A stretch of DNA of 23,515 nt from assembly GCA_036825195.1 (NCBI GenBank), contig DAISYQ010000046.1, positions 1 through 23,515 on the forward strand, in the 5' to 3' direction. Within the stretch, counting starts at the first letter, position 1; every line of letters begins with the position of its first letter. The notes beneath the pieces are model-generated. The model was not told where the DNA came from and did not search any database. It was given only the letters and a program-made list of their open reading frames with translations. The position numbers and the translations under genes are program-made. Shown piece after piece: positions 8,911 to 17,540 of the stretch. The DNA is from UBA2210 sp036825195. GTDB lineage: Bacteria > Desulfobacterota > Syntrophia > Syntrophales > UBA2210.

Positions 8911-8948
8911 GGAAAAAACCGGCCGGACTCTCAGGCGGACTGCCGGTT
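8911..8948 (-). terminator. Probable intrinsic terminator at the end of the Fn3-repeat gene
   Basis: On the minus strand the arms AACCGGC (8948-8942) and GCCGGTT (8923-8917) can pair. The interval between them is GC-rich and can pair further, and the second arm runs straight into a T run (six T counting the last two stem bases). The first arm lies in the last codons of the 1357-residue gene before its TGA at 8931-8933. This would separate that gene from the MFS gene downstream on the same strand. Confidence 0.55.
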
Positions 8949-11900
8949 CCTTCTCCTTAACAAAACCAACCCGATACATATCAACACCGTTCCCAGTACA
9001 ATGATCCCCGTCTTGGAAAGAGTCGGTATCGATTCATCGAACTCAAGGGTCGTGAAGGTTTTTTCCTCTCCGTAAACAGTCCCGAAAATATTGGTGGCAT
9101 AGGCTCTCACATAGTATTCCGTGAGAGGTGTCAGATCGGCGAGGTTACTGATAAACGTTCCGGTGCCGGTGCCGTCCAAGGTAACATTGTCAGAAGTAGT
9201 GGGAGCGGGAGATATGCTCCAGCAGACGCCCTTTGCCGTTACGGGAGCGTTTCCCTCATAGACGACGTTACCCCCGCATGTCGCTGATGTAGCGGTTATA
9301 CCGCTCACATCCGCTGTTGTCAGTATAGGTGTCCCGGCAGGATTGGTCGTAAAAATCATATCGTTGCCGCAGGTTGTGTCTGCTGCATTCTCGGCACATA
9401 CACGAAAGTGATACAAAGTACCCGGACTTAAGGAATCAATGTTGACGCTGACCGAAGCATCATCGGAACCGGTGATTGGGCTCTGATCAGCCGTAACGGT
9501 TCGGCCATAGCCCGTTGTTTGACCAAACTCGAAGGTAACCGTGGAAATCGAATCATGCGGGTTCACGGTGCCGTGCAGTGTGGCGCTGTTTGACGAAATG
9601 TTTGTGGCATCAGCCGTGATCGCGGTGGGAGCCGTGATTCCGGTAGAAAAGGTCATGTCGTCTCCATTGGTGATACCCGAGCTGTTCTGTGCTACCACCC
9701 GGTAATGATAGGTCGTATTGTTTACAAGTCCGGTAATGGTCTTTGTGACAGCGGTATCGAGATTCACTGTGATTGGGCTCTGATCGGCGGTGACCGTGGT
9801 ACCGTAAGAATCGGTTAGGCCGTATTCAAATGTCACCGTTGTATTATCATTGTTGGGGTTTACGGTACCGTTCAGCGTAGCGCCGGTCTCACCGATTCCC
9901 GTGGCGGATTCAGTGATAGCCGAAGGGGCGATCGCTTCGGTAGTAAAACCTATGTCCGTACCATAAACGGTACCACCGGCGGTCGTACCGACTGCACGGT
10001 AATGGTAGGTGGTACCGGGCAGTAACAAGGTCAGAACGGCGCTGACCGCCGTATTGACGGAGCCGGTGATCGGACTCTGGTCCGCCGTGATCGTTCTACC
10101 GTAGGCCGTGGTCTCTCCGTATTCAAAAGACACGTTGGTAGCGATATTGTTTGCATTGACAATTCCGTTGAGGGTTGCGGTCTTGCCGCTTACAGAGGAT
10201 GCCGCATTGGTGGCGACGGTAGGACCGGCCGAGGTCGTGAAGATCATGTCTGAGCCACAGTAGTTAATACCGCCGGAATAGATTGTCGCACGATAATGGT
10301 ATGTCGTGCCGGGTGTCAGATTGGCAAGCGCTGCAGTAACCGGCGTGTCTGTGTTTCCGGTGGCCACGGACGGGTTCGCAGTCTGCGAGCTACCGTAGGC
10401 GGTTGTCGTTCCGTAGTCAAACCGAACACTCCAGGAACCGCTGTTGCTGTTGGCAATGCCGTTTACAACAGCCGAAGTCGCCTGAACATCTTCGGCCGCA
10501 CCCGTAATGGCGGAGGGGTTAAGGGTGGTTTTAAAGGTCATGTCTACGCCGTAGGTGGTGCCGTTGCCGTTTGTCCCGACGGCGCGGTAATGATACGTCG
10601 TATTAAAAGACAGACCGGAAATAGTAGCGGTTACAGCAATATCGTTTGAGCCGGTTACCGGACTCTGGTCGGCCGTTACGGAAGATCCGTAGGCAAGGGT
10701 GGTTCCGTATTCAACGGTGACGGTTGTGGGTGCGTTCTGGGCATTGACGGTCTCATGGGTAACGGCACCGTTGTAGAGCGGGCTTGCCAACCCGGTTGTC
10801 ACTATGGGCGGGCCCACGGTCGTGACAAAGGTCATGTCCCCACCATAGCTGGTACCGCTAGCATTCGTTCCCACCGCACGGTAATGGTAGGTGGTATCGG
10901 GTGTCAAGCCGGTTATGGCGCTGCTGACCGGTATGTCTGAATCGCCCGTAACCGGGCTCTCATCGGCGGTGACGGTGGTTCCGTAGGAGGTTGTTGTGCC
11001 ATACTCGAAGGTTACGGTTGAACTCTGAGAATTAGCATTAACCGTTCCGTTCAGTGAGGCACCGGTGGTCGTAACGGCAGTGGCCGTATTTGTGGCAACA
11101 GTTGGGGCGGAAACCGTGGTAAAAGACATGTCCGTACCATGGACGGTACCCCCGGCATTTTGGGCCACAACACGATAATGATAGGTCGTGTAGGGACTCA
11201 ATGTTGTCGGCGTAAAGGAGACTGAAACATCGCTGTCTCCCGTTATCGTTCCCGGAGTTGCCGTGATTATTCTGCCGTAAAACGGTGTAAACCCCCACTC
11301 GAAATTGACGGTAGTAGTCAATCCATTCGAATTAACCGTTCCGTTCATGGTTGCCGTGTTGACGCCGATCCCGGAAGCGGAACCGGTTGCAGCAGAGGGA
11401 GGGGAGATACCGGTTATAAACGTACGGTCTTCGCCATAGACGGTACCGCTGTTGTTGGTTCCTACCGCACGGAAATGGTAGGTGGTTCCATCGGCAAGGC
11501 CGGTGATGGCTTTGCTCACTGCGGTGTCGATAGTGCCTGTAATCGGACTCTGATCTGCCGTGACGGTGGTGCCGTATGCATCTGTCGGTCCGTACTCAAA
11601 GGTAACGGTTGTGCTGTCATTGTTGGCATTCACCGTGCCGTTTAATGTGGCACTGTCCGTACCCACGGGTGAGGCGGTTTCAGTGGTGACGACGGGATAA
11701 TTGCCGGTAGTGAACGTCATATCGTTCCCGGTACCGGTGCCGTTTATATTGGTTGCGACAACCCGGTAATGATAGGTTGTGTTGGGGGATAGACCGCTCA
11801 AGTCGCGACATGCGTTCTGATTATACCCCCCGTCGAGGGGGCTCTCATCTGCCGTTACCGTACTGCCGTAGGAGTCGGTCAGTCCGTATTCGAAGGTAAC

Positions 11901-13004
11901 CGTTGTCTCCGTACCGCCTTCAAGGGTTTTGGGATTGACCGTTCCGTTGAGTCGTGCAGTCGTCTGGGTGATAAAAGAGGCATCTTCTGTTTTTGCATAG
12001 GGTGCGACGGTATTATAGAAGGTCATGTCGGCGCCGTAGGTGGTCCCCATGCCGTTGACACCCACCGCACGATAATGATAGGTCGTGTTCGCCACCAGAC
12101 CGGTAAGGTAGCTGCTTACCGACGTATCGGATGCCCCCAGCACCGGGCTCTGGACGGCCGTTACCGTCGTGCCGTAACCGTCGGTAAGACCGTATTCAAA
12201 GGTCACCGTTGTATCGTCGTTATTGGCGTTCACCACTCCGTTCAGTGTGACGGTATTGACCGTAATGCTGAATGTGGCATCTTCGGTGGTGACGCTGGGG
12301 GCTTCCTGTGCAGAGGTGAAAAATGTCATATCCGCCCCGCTGGTGGTTCCGAGTACGTTTTCTCCTACGATACGAAAATGATACAGGGTGTTCTGGGTCA
12401 ACCCGGAAATGACCGTGCTCGCGGCGGTATCGGAAATGCCGGTAATGGGGCTCTGATCCGCACCTGCCGTCGTACCGTAACCGTCGGTGAGACCGTATTC
12501 AAAGGTCACCGACGTGCTGTTGCCGTTTGCATTGACCGTACCGTTCAGTTTGGCGGTGGCGGTGGTGACCGGAGACGCGATGCCGGTCGCGACCGTGGCC
12601 GGGGGACGGGTGGAAAATATGAGGATTTTTCCTGTGGCGGTCCCGCTCCCGTTGACCGCGACGATACGATAATAATAGGCGGTTCCGGGGGTCAGTCCGG
12701 TGAGGGATACACTGACTGCGATGTAACTACTGCCGGAAATCGGACTTTGGTCCGCGATAAGTATAACCGGATCGGGCGTTTCCTCGTCTGGAAAGTTGGC
12801 GTCCGTACTGTATTCGAAGGTTACGGTAGTGCTTTCATTCCCGGGATTGACGGAACCGTTCAGGGTGGCTGTTGTAGGGCCGATTCCGGTCGGCGAACTC
12901 ATGATAATCGTGGGCAATGAAGCCATGAGAGGTTTGACGGATAGTATCAAAAAAATAATAACGGAACAGAGGATAGAAATGTTGCGGGTTCGATTGTGTC
13001 TCAT
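8931..13004 (-). CDS. Giant exported protein of 13 Fn3-like repeats with IPTL-CTERM-like tail
   Basis: The protein has 1357 residues. A signal peptide (about 1-28, ISILCSVIIFLILSVKPLMA) is followed by 13 tandem domains of about 97-102 residues and a C-terminal sorting-type tail (1326-1357). The repeat consensus runs SATLNGTVNAN..TTVTFEYG, then YGTTVTADQSPITG, then ITGL.P.TTYHYRAVGTN..GT.YG.DMTFTT, a Fn3-like beta-sandwich common in bacterial surface proteins. The tail has IPTLSKTG, a hydrophobic helix (IIVLGTVLICIGLVLL) and RRRNR. This is the layout of IPTL-CTERM proteins, which are anchored and then processed by an exosortase-type enzyme; that enzyme is not in this window. The protein is likely a cell-surface or matrix stalk or adhesin. 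The ATG has AAGGAAC 8 bases upstream. It is transcribed divergently from the beta-helix gene. Confidence 0.88.
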   Translation of the reverse strand: MRHNRTRNISILCSVIIFLILSVKPLMASLPTIIMSSPTGIGPTTATLNGSVNPGNESTTVTFEYSTDANFPDEETPDPVILIADQSPISGSSYIAVSVSLTGLTPGTAYYYRIVAVNGSGTATGKILIFSTRPPATVATGIASPVTTATAKLNGTVNANGNSTSVTFEYGLTDGYGTTAGADQSPITGISDTAASTVISGLTQNTLYHFRIVGENVLGTTSGADMTFFTSAQEAPSVTTEDATFSITVNTVTLNGVVNANNDDTTVTFEYGLTDGYGTTVTAVQSPVLGASDTSVSSYLTGLVANTTYHYRAVGVNGMGTTYGADMTFYNTVAPYAKTEDASFITQTTARLNGTVNPKTLEGGTETTVTFEYGLTDSYGSTVTADESPLDGGYNQNACRDLSGLSPNTTYHYRVVATNINGTGTGNDMTFTTGNYPVVTTETASPVGTDSATLNGTVNANNDSTTVTFEYGPTDAYGTTVTADQSPITGTIDTAVSKAITGLADGTTYHFRAVGTNNSGTVYGEDRTFITGISPPSAATGSASGIGVNTATMNGTVNSNGLTTTVNFEWGFTPFYGRIITATPGTITGDSDVSVSFTPTTLSPYTTYHYRVVAQNAGGTVHGTDMSFTTVSAPTVATNTATAVTTTGASLNGTVNANSQSSTVTFEYGTTTSYGTTVTADESPVTGDSDIPVSSAITGLTPDTTYHYRAVGTNASGTSYGGDMTFVTTVGPPIVTTGLASPLYNGAVTHETVNAQNAPTTVTVEYGTTLAYGSSVTADQSPVTGSNDIAVTATISGLSFNTTYHYRAVGTNGNGTTYGVDMTFKTTLNPSAITGAAEDVQATSAVVNGIANSNSGSWSVRFDYGTTTAYGSSQTANPSVATGNTDTPVTAALANLTPGTTYHYRATIYSGGINYCGSDMIFTTSAGPTVATNAASSVSGKTATLNGIVNANNIATNVSFEYGETTAYGRTITADQSPITGSVNTAVSAVLTLLLPGTTYHYRAVGTTAGGTVYGTDIGFTTEAIAPSAITESATGIGETGATLNGTVNPNNDNTTVTFEYGLTDSYGTTVTADQSPITVNLDTAVTKTITGLVNNTTYHYRVVAQNSSGITNGDDMTFSTGITAPTAITADATNISSNSATLHGTVNPHDSISTVTFEFGQTTGYGRTVTADQSPITGSDDASVSVNIDSLSPGTLYHFRVCAENAADTTCGNDMIFTTNPAGTPILTTADVSGITATSATCGGNVVYEGNAPVTAKGVCWSISPAPTTSDNVTLDGTGTGTFISNLADLTPLTEYYVRAYATNIFGTVYGEEKTFTTLEFDESIPTLSKTGIIVLGTVLICIGLVLLRRRNRQSA
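8934..9029 (-). other. IPTL-CTERM-like C-terminal sorting signal
   Basis: Residues 1326-1357 show the three-part PEP-CTERM-superfamily plan. They have a short motif, IPTLSKTG, a transmembrane stretch of about 16 residues, and a basic cluster, RRRNR, at the end. Typical IPTL-CTERM tails read IPTLSxWG; here Lys-Thr occupies the x-Trp positions, so it is a variant. The assignment rests on motif recognition alone. Confidence 0.75.
9030..12917 (-). repeat. Tandem array of 13 Fn3-like coding repeats (about 295 bp each)
   Basis: Thirteen units fill residues about 30-1325. Units 1-12 share the LNGTVN / TFEYG / YGxTVTADQSP / TTYHYR / TFTT framework. Unit 4 carries an insertion (NPKTLEGGTETTVTFEYG) and an altered SPLDGGYNQNACRDLSG. 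Unit 9 is the most divergent of these and has NYCGSD. Unit 12 has a possible disulfide pair (RVCAEN and TTCGND). Unit 13 is a different subtype (SATCGGNV, AKGVCWS, YYVRAYATN). Most units differ clearly at DNA level, indicating an old array, but units 2 and 3 remain nearly identical over roughly 35 bases around the TDGYGTT region, suggesting recent duplication or conversion there. Confidence 0.85.
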
Positions 13005-13416
13005 AATATTGTTCCTTATGTATTGTTCTTTTAGTCTCAGATATTACTGTATAAAAGCGTCTATTATTTCCCTTATTCTGCCCTGATACCGAAAAGTGAT
13101 AACGCATCATCATCATTTTATATTGATGATAACACCATTATTTATAAGGGAAAATATAGGAAAACCATCCTGTATGTCAATACAATCTTAGTCATAAACC
13201 GATTTCTCAACGATCAAATCGTACTCCGTTAGAAGTTGTTGTATTACGATATAATATTTGATAATTCGAATTTGTAGAAAAGACTCAATAGGTTTACAAA
13301 ACATGATCAAACACGAAGGCTCCCTTTTTGTATTTTCAATGTGTTAATATAGCCTATTGCAACTTATTCTTAAATAACAAAGGATTACGGTAAAAAGCGT
13401 AGAGAGGAAACGTAGC
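13005..13416. other. AT-rich divergent intergenic region, no gene
   Basis: These 412 bases separate the divergently read Fn3-repeat and beta-helix genes. I see no supportable ORF or RNA gene. It holds a predicted minus-strand promoter at 13153-13180. An AT-rich 7-bp hairpin (ATCATCA at 13109-13115 with TGATGAT at 13124-13130) would lie in the 5' untranslated part of the Fn3-repeat mRNA. I found no convincing plus-strand promoter; the beta-helix gene has a GAGAGGAAACG ribosome site. Confidence 0.6.
13153..13180 (-). promoter_or_regulatory. Predicted sigma-70 promoter for the Fn3-repeat gene
   Basis: Read on the minus strand, a perfect -35 TTGACA (13180-13175) is followed after 16 bases by TATATT (13158-13153), a five-of-six match to the -10 consensus. 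Transcription would start near 13146 and leave a leader of about 140 bases before the ATG at 13004. Confidence 0.5.
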
Positions 13417-15273
13417 ATGAACCAGTGGCATAATCACAGGGGATGGGCAAGTGCTCTAATACTGACTGTGTTCATGCTTATAGCTTCACAGGGGTTATGC
13501 CAGGTTATACCGGAAGACAGGACATTCATATCTGGATGGAGAACCGCGGGTTATCCGGGAGAGATCCCTTCGGCTCAAAAGATTGTGAATGTCAGGAACT
13601 TCGGCGCCTTAGGCGACGGTGTTACGAATGATATAGCAGCCGTTTCGGCGGCGATTGCATCATTGGCCGGCTCTCCGGGTGTCATCTATTTCCCGGCCGG
13701 CACTTATTTTCTGGAATCAAGAATCACTATGCCTGAGGGTGTTATTCTTAGAGGAGAACGGCCTGCCAATACCTCCCTTTTATTCAGAGTCATTGGGCAC
13801 TGCATCTCTGTAGCGAAGAATCAGCCAGGGGTTTTTCAGGACGTGGTATCCGGCCATACGATCCATTCCTCCACCATCGAGGTCGCCGATGGGAGCATCT
13901 TTCACACCGGAGACTATGCCGAAATAAGAGAGGAAAACGATCCCTCGTGGGAAGCAAGTGATTGGGCCTCTCATGTGGTAGGCCAGATCGTCAGAATCAC
14001 CGATGTTTCGGAAAATATCCTGACGATCGGCAGCTCACTGAGGATCACTTATGAGGCTGATTTGCACCCTGAAATCAGAAAGATTACCCCGATTACGGAG
14101 GTGGGGATAGAGAATCTGATGGTAAGTAGACAACTGACGGGAACGTCTGTACAGCGGGACAATGCATATACCATCTCTTTCACCTATGCGGCACGCTGCT
14201 GGGTAAGGGGCGTTGAAAGCTCATACGCCTTCGGAGCGCATGTGGACATTTCAGGGAGCACCCAGATCGAGGTGATCGGCTGTTATCTGCACGACGCGCA
14301 TGAGTACGACGGGGGCGGATCGGGGTACGGTGTCAAGATACAGTATAAGAGCGGGGAATGTCTCATACAGGACAACATATTCAAACATCTCCGCCATTCC
14401 ATGCTGGTCCAGGCGGGGGCCAACGGCAATGTCTTCGGCTATAATTACTCAACCGAACCAGAGCGCACCGAAATCCCTTCGGAGATATCCTCCGACATCA
14501 CAGGTCATGGCAATTACCCGTACGGGAATCTCTTCGAAGGCAATGTGTGCAAACACATATGGATTGATAACTCGCACGGGGCCAACGGACCCCTCAGTAC
14601 CTTTTTCCGCAACCGTGCCGAACTCTACGGGTTCAACATGACCGATGATCTCGGGGACAGGCAGAATATTGTTGGTAACGAGACTTTCGAAGGTTCCTGG
14701 TCTATTCTGGTAGGTGATGGGTATTCCCTAAAAGGCACGGGCCATTTTCAATACGGGAACAATACCGAAGCGGATGGAATCGAACCGAACGGAACGGCGG
14801 ATCTGACCGATTACTCCTACTATCTGGGGCCCGATCCCAGCCAACCCCCGCCGGTACCCGAGTTTTGGAGCATCTCTGACACTATTCCCACAATCGGCGT
14901 TCCCTATTATCTGAGTCCGCGTAAGAATATACCCGCATTGCAACGGTTCCTTTATGAAACACATAAAACAGTGGGACACCCGAGTATTGCAGAACAGCCG
15001 ACCGATCAGTCAGTGGGACACGGCGAAACGGCGACATTCGAAGTAGTCGCCTATGGAACGCCGGAGGCCCAATTCACATGGCTGAAAGACGGGATTCCGA
15101 TCATGGGAGAGAATGATGCCGCATTAACGATCATGAATGTACGACCGTCTGACCAGGCAACCTATGCCGTGATCGTATCCGACGAACAGGGGAGTGTAAC
15201 CAGTGCGGGTGCGTTCTTGAAGGTAACAGGCACAAAGGCAATCCCGTCGATACTGAACCTCCTTTTGGATTAA
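13417..15273 (+). CDS. Exported pectate-lyase-like beta-helix protein with Ig-like domain and LLLL-acid tail
   Basis: The protein has 618 residues. The signal peptide is about 1-29 (ASALILTVFMLIASQGLCQ). A Pectate_lyase_3 / GH28-GH55-type N-terminal region starts at 55: VNVRNFGALGDGVTND (58-72), PGVIYFPAGTYFL (87-99) and GVILRGE (108-114). Right-handed beta-helix coils continue to about 420 (VIGCYLHDAHEYDGGGSGYGVKI, CLIQDNIFKHLRHSMLVQ). An Ig-like domain with the AEQPTDQSVGHGETATF and FTWLKDGIPI signatures spans about 522-605. The final residues AIPSILNLLLD match the tails of two other exported proteins in this window. The fold suggests polysaccharide binding or cleavage outside the cytoplasm; substrate and catalytic residues cannot be assigned. 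It converges on the phosphoesterase gene with 40 bases between. Confidence 0.85.
   Translation: MNQWHNHRGWASALILTVFMLIASQGLCQVIPEDRTFISGWRTAGYPGEIPSAQKIVNVRNFGALGDGVTNDIAAVSAAIASLAGSPGVIYFPAGTYFLESRITMPEGVILRGERPANTSLLFRVIGHCISVAKNQPGVFQDVVSGHTIHSSTIEVADGSIFHTGDYAEIREENDPSWEASDWASHVVGQIVRITDVSENILTIGSSLRITYEADLHPEIRKITPITEVGIENLMVSRQLTGTSVQRDNAYTISFTYAARCWVRGVESSYAFGAHVDISGSTQIEVIGCYLHDAHEYDGGGSGYGVKIQYKSGECLIQDNIFKHLRHSMLVQAGANGNVFGYNYSTEPERTEIPSEISSDITGHGNYPYGNLFEGNVCKHIWIDNSHGANGPLSTFFRNRAELYGFNMTDDLGDRQNIVGNETFEGSWSILVGDGYSLKGTGHFQYGNNTEADGIEPNGTADLTDYSYYLGPDPSQPPPVPEFWSISDTIPTIGVPYYLSPRKNIPALQRFLYETHKTVGHPSIAEQPTDQSVGHGETATFEVVAYGTPEAQFTWLKDGIPIMGENDAALTIMNVRPSDQATYAVIVSDEQGSVTSAGAFLKVTGTKAIPSILNLLLD
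15238..15270 (+). other. C-terminal tail motif, copy 1 (AIPSILNLLLD)
   Basis: These are the last 11 residues of the beta-helix protein, directly after its Ig-like domain and a short TGTK linker. The leucine run is encoded CTC CTT TTG. It matches the tails at 15317-15352 and 19420-19455 in position, spacing and composition but has Ser for Trp, Asn for the first Leu of the run, and no residue between the Leu run and the terminal acid. Confidence 0.6.
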
Positions 15274-15313
15274 CCGTCTCTGAGTTTTTGTTTAATCAGG
15301 GATAGTCTGTATG

Positions 15314-16621
15314 TTATTCGTGTAGTAGCAGTAGTGGTATCCAGGGAAGCACAACGGGATGAATGACGTTGAACATAATAGAATCTGTACTGGTGCCCGA
15401 GGTGGAAACAGCCCGTACCTCAATAGAGTGCTCGCCTACCGACAGGGCAGAGGCATCCCATAGAGCCTCCCACAGATGCTGGTTCCCGGATACCTGACCC
15501 ATGAGATTCCAGTATCCTGCACCGTCAACCCGGTAGGACACCTCCGTTACCGTATTCGAATCAAAGACCAGTGCCCTTACGGGGTTCCTCTTCAATCTCG
15601 GGACATCATAGGCGTAAGGATTCACGGCTCCCCCAAAGTCCTTATTGAGAGGAGCGGTTATCAAAACTGCCGGCCACGTATCGATACTGGTGGTAAGTAT
15701 CGATATCCCATTACAATCTACTGCAATGATGCTGTACTGATTTTCAGTAGATTTTCCCAGAGATGCTATATTGAAATAATAGATCCCGTCCCCCTCCATG
15801 AATCCCGTGTAAGAATTACCAGAGAAGATGTCCTTCCCGAGTCTGTGAGTGTGTCCGTATCCGTATAATGACGCCTCGTATAAATCAAGGTAACCGATGA
15901 ACCGTTCCTGGCCGTAAAAGAGCCAGGTATCGGTCGAATAGCCGGTATCCGTTACCGGATGGTGACCGAATAGCAGGGTAACATCGGCATCCTTATGCCC
16001 TTCCAATGCTGTTTGAATGAAGGTAAGTTCATTGTCATCCAAACCGGCGTGGTCACCCCATGGAAAAAAGAGGCTGAATGGCGCACCAGTGTTGTCGGCT
16101 GTATTGACACCGAGAAAATGATACGTTCCGAAACCAAACTCCCGAGTCCATGAAATCTGAGTTTGCCCGGTTGCCTGGCCCTGGATGGAGTTCGCACGAT
16201 AGTAGGAAAAAAATCGGTCGTTATATGCTTCATGATTACCCGGAATGTCGTAATAGAAGTTTGCGTCCATACCGGCCTGGTTCAGTATTGCCCGGTACTC
16301 ATTCCATTCTTCCTGATGGGGACCATCGGGATAACCGAGAATATTGCCATCGGTCGAATCGGTTAAGTCTCCGCTTGCGACGATAAAAGTGGGTCCTATG
16401 ATATCTTTGGCATCCGTAACAATCCATTGCAGGTTTTGACTGTCCTGGGTTCCCCGGGCTCCGATATGGATATCGGCCATTTGGATAAACCAGAAGATTC
16501 GGTCATTCTTTGAGCTGTAATAGGGATCACCGGATTGAGCGGAGAAACAAAAGCAGACAAAGAGGTTACAAAAAGACAGGGCCAGTATGAAAAAGTATTT
16601 CCCGCCAAGTCGACTACCCAT
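15314..16621 (-). CDS. Exported TMEM62-like calcineurin-type metallophosphoesterase
   Basis: The protein has 435 residues. The signal peptide is about 1-28. All metal-binding motifs of the superfamily are present: DIH (50-52), GDLTD (84-88), GNHE (128-131), GHH (219-221) and GHTH (256-259), so it should be catalytically active with a two-metal centre. The stretch GDLTDST..YPDGPHQEEWNEYRAIL resembles the TMEM62 branch. A C-terminal beta-sandwich (about 316-420, VRALVFDSNTVTEVSYRVDGAGYW and SVGEHSIEVRAVSTSGT) also fits that branch. The protein ends VLPWIPLLLLHE. Substrate is unknown; phosphodiester or phosphomonoester hydrolysis outside the cytoplasm is inferred. AAGGAAG precedes the ATG, and it follows the TPR gene after 21 bases, so the two form an operon. 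Confidence 0.87.
   Translation of the reverse strand: MGSRLGGKYFFILALSFCNLFVCFCFSAQSGDPYYSSKNDRIFWFIQMADIHIGARGTQDSQNLQWIVTDAKDIIGPTFIVASGDLTDSTDGNILGYPDGPHQEEWNEYRAILNQAGMDANFYYDIPGNHEAYNDRFFSYYRANSIQGQATGQTQISWTREFGFGTYHFLGVNTADNTGAPFSLFFPWGDHAGLDDNELTFIQTALEGHKDADVTLLFGHHPVTDTGYSTDTWLFYGQERFIGYLDLYEASLYGYGHTHRLGKDIFSGNSYTGFMEGDGIYYFNIASLGKSTENQYSIIAVDCNGISILTTSIDTWPAVLITAPLNKDFGGAVNPYAYDVPRLKRNPVRALVFDSNTVTEVSYRVDGAGYWNLMGQVSGNQHLWEALWDASALSVGEHSIEVRAVSTSGTSTDSIMFNVIHPVVLPWIPLLLLHE
15317..15352 (-). other. C-terminal tail motif, copy 2 (VLPWIPLLLLHE)
   Basis: These are the last 12 residues of the metallophosphoesterase, joined to its beta-sandwich by IHPV. The leucine run is encoded CTA CTG CTA CTA. 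The hydrophobic stretch is too short to span a membrane and lacks the Arg/Lys cluster of PEP-CTERM, IPTL-CTERM or LPXTG tails. Confidence 0.65.
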
Positions 16622-16642
16622 GAATAACTTCCTTTTCGCTTG

Positions 16643-17152
16643 CTATCTCAGCCGTTTTTCTTCCGCTATCCTGTTTATATATTCGTCCAATTGCAGGACA
16701 ATCTTCTTATCATCCGTAAGGGTCTTGGCTATGTTCAGTTGTTCAATTGCTTCGTCATATTGCAGTGCCTTGGTGTAGGCCAGTGCGGTGACGACATAGG
16801 CGTCAATGTCCGTAGGGTTCAGGGCTGTGACATTCCGGTACTGTTCGGCAGCCTCTTCATACCTTTTCTGAACGTAGTATACCCTCGCCAGATTCCGGTG
16901 GGCCTGTATACAGTCTTTGTTTATGGCGATCGCCATTTTGAAGGCTGCTATAGCGCGTTCAAAATGGTTCGATGCCTCCTCGCTGTCGTTTCTCGGCAAA
17001 TCATTGTGGAAACCCTTATTGAAATAGCCCATTCCGATTTTATTGTAATATTCATCATCCTTCTGAGCGTCCTGAGCATAACTATTGGCAGGTATTGCTA
17101 TCAGTAAGACGACGAACAGCAATGAAAACAACTGATATTTCTTTTTCAACAT
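16643..17152 (-). CDS. Exported TPR-repeat protein
   Basis: The protein has 169 residues. The signal peptide is about 1-26 (LFSLLFVVLLIAIPANSYA|QD). About three TPR units follow: 34-82, 83-116 (AHRNLARVYYVQKRYEEAAEQYRNVTALNP in pattern) and 117-150 (AYVVTALAYTKALQYDEAIEQL), then a charged capping helix. It is probably a periplasmic scaffold for protein-protein contacts, perhaps for the phosphoesterase encoded 21 bases downstream. The ATG at 17152 is chosen because AAGGAG lies 9 bases before it; the longer frame from 17185 uses TTG and includes that ribosome site in coding sequence. No sorting tail is present. Confidence 0.8.
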   Translation of the reverse strand: MLKKKYQLFSLLFVVLLIAIPANSYAQDAQKDDEYYNKIGMGYFNKGFHNDLPRNDSEEASNHFERAIAAFKMAIAINKDCIQAHRNLARVYYVQKRYEEAAEQYRNVTALNPTDIDAYVVTALAYTKALQYDEAIEQLNIAKTLTDDKKIVLQLDEYINRIAEEKRLR

Positions 17153-17540
17153 CGTACACAACTCCTTACGGGTTGAATCTCTCAACTCTATAATGCAAAT
17201 AGTATATTAGATCATTTTCCTTTATACTTTCACCGTAAAATTTCTCCTATATGTAAACAATCATAACCGTAATACTGTGGTATATAAACAAGAATATCAT
17301 GATAATTCCTTGATATGGAATAGGTAAAATCGTAGCGATAATTTTATGTGAGGTTTCATGTCTTTCATCTGAAATAGTGCATATGTATCCGTAATAATAT
17401 ATTCTTTCATGACCAGAACAAAAGTCGTTATGGTGATATAGTTTTGATTGACGAACAGTGTTGTCTTACCTATAATTCCAAGCAAAAAAGCGAAGTATCA
17501 AGTATACCTATAAAATATCACTGCAAGAAAGGAACATACC
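17153..17540. other. AT-rich divergent intergenic region, no gene
   Basis: These 388 bases separate the TPR operon from the S74 gene. They hold the strong plus-strand promoter at 17448-17476. A minus-strand promoter for the TPR gene is expected, but I could not place one with proper spacing. The short open frames here are AT-driven and lack ribosome sites. Confidence 0.6.
17448..17476 (+). promoter_or_regulatory. Predicted strong sigma-70 promoter for the S74 gene
   Basis: TTGACG (five of six to the -35 consensus), an exact 17-base spacer and a perfect TATAAT. The start point would be near 17483, about 58 bases before the ATG at 17541, which has AAAGGAA six bases upstream of it. This is the clearest promoter in the window. 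Confidence 0.7.

Noticed and set aside
12075..12920. 281-residue plus-strand open frame opposite the Fn3-repeat gene
   Set aside because: It is antisense to a well-supported repeat gene. The open frame follows from the repeated codon pattern, and the product is Gly/Arg/Cys-rich low-complexity with no ribosome site or family likeness.
8931..13004. CRISPR-like or other non-coding repeat array
   Set aside because: The regular spacing of about 295 bp comes from coding Fn3-like domains; the repeats are diverged and in one uninterrupted reading frame.
17297..17485. 62-residue minus-strand frame in the TPR/S74 intergenic region
   Set aside because: It is AT-rich, has no ribosome site and covers the strong plus-strand promoter at 17448-17476.
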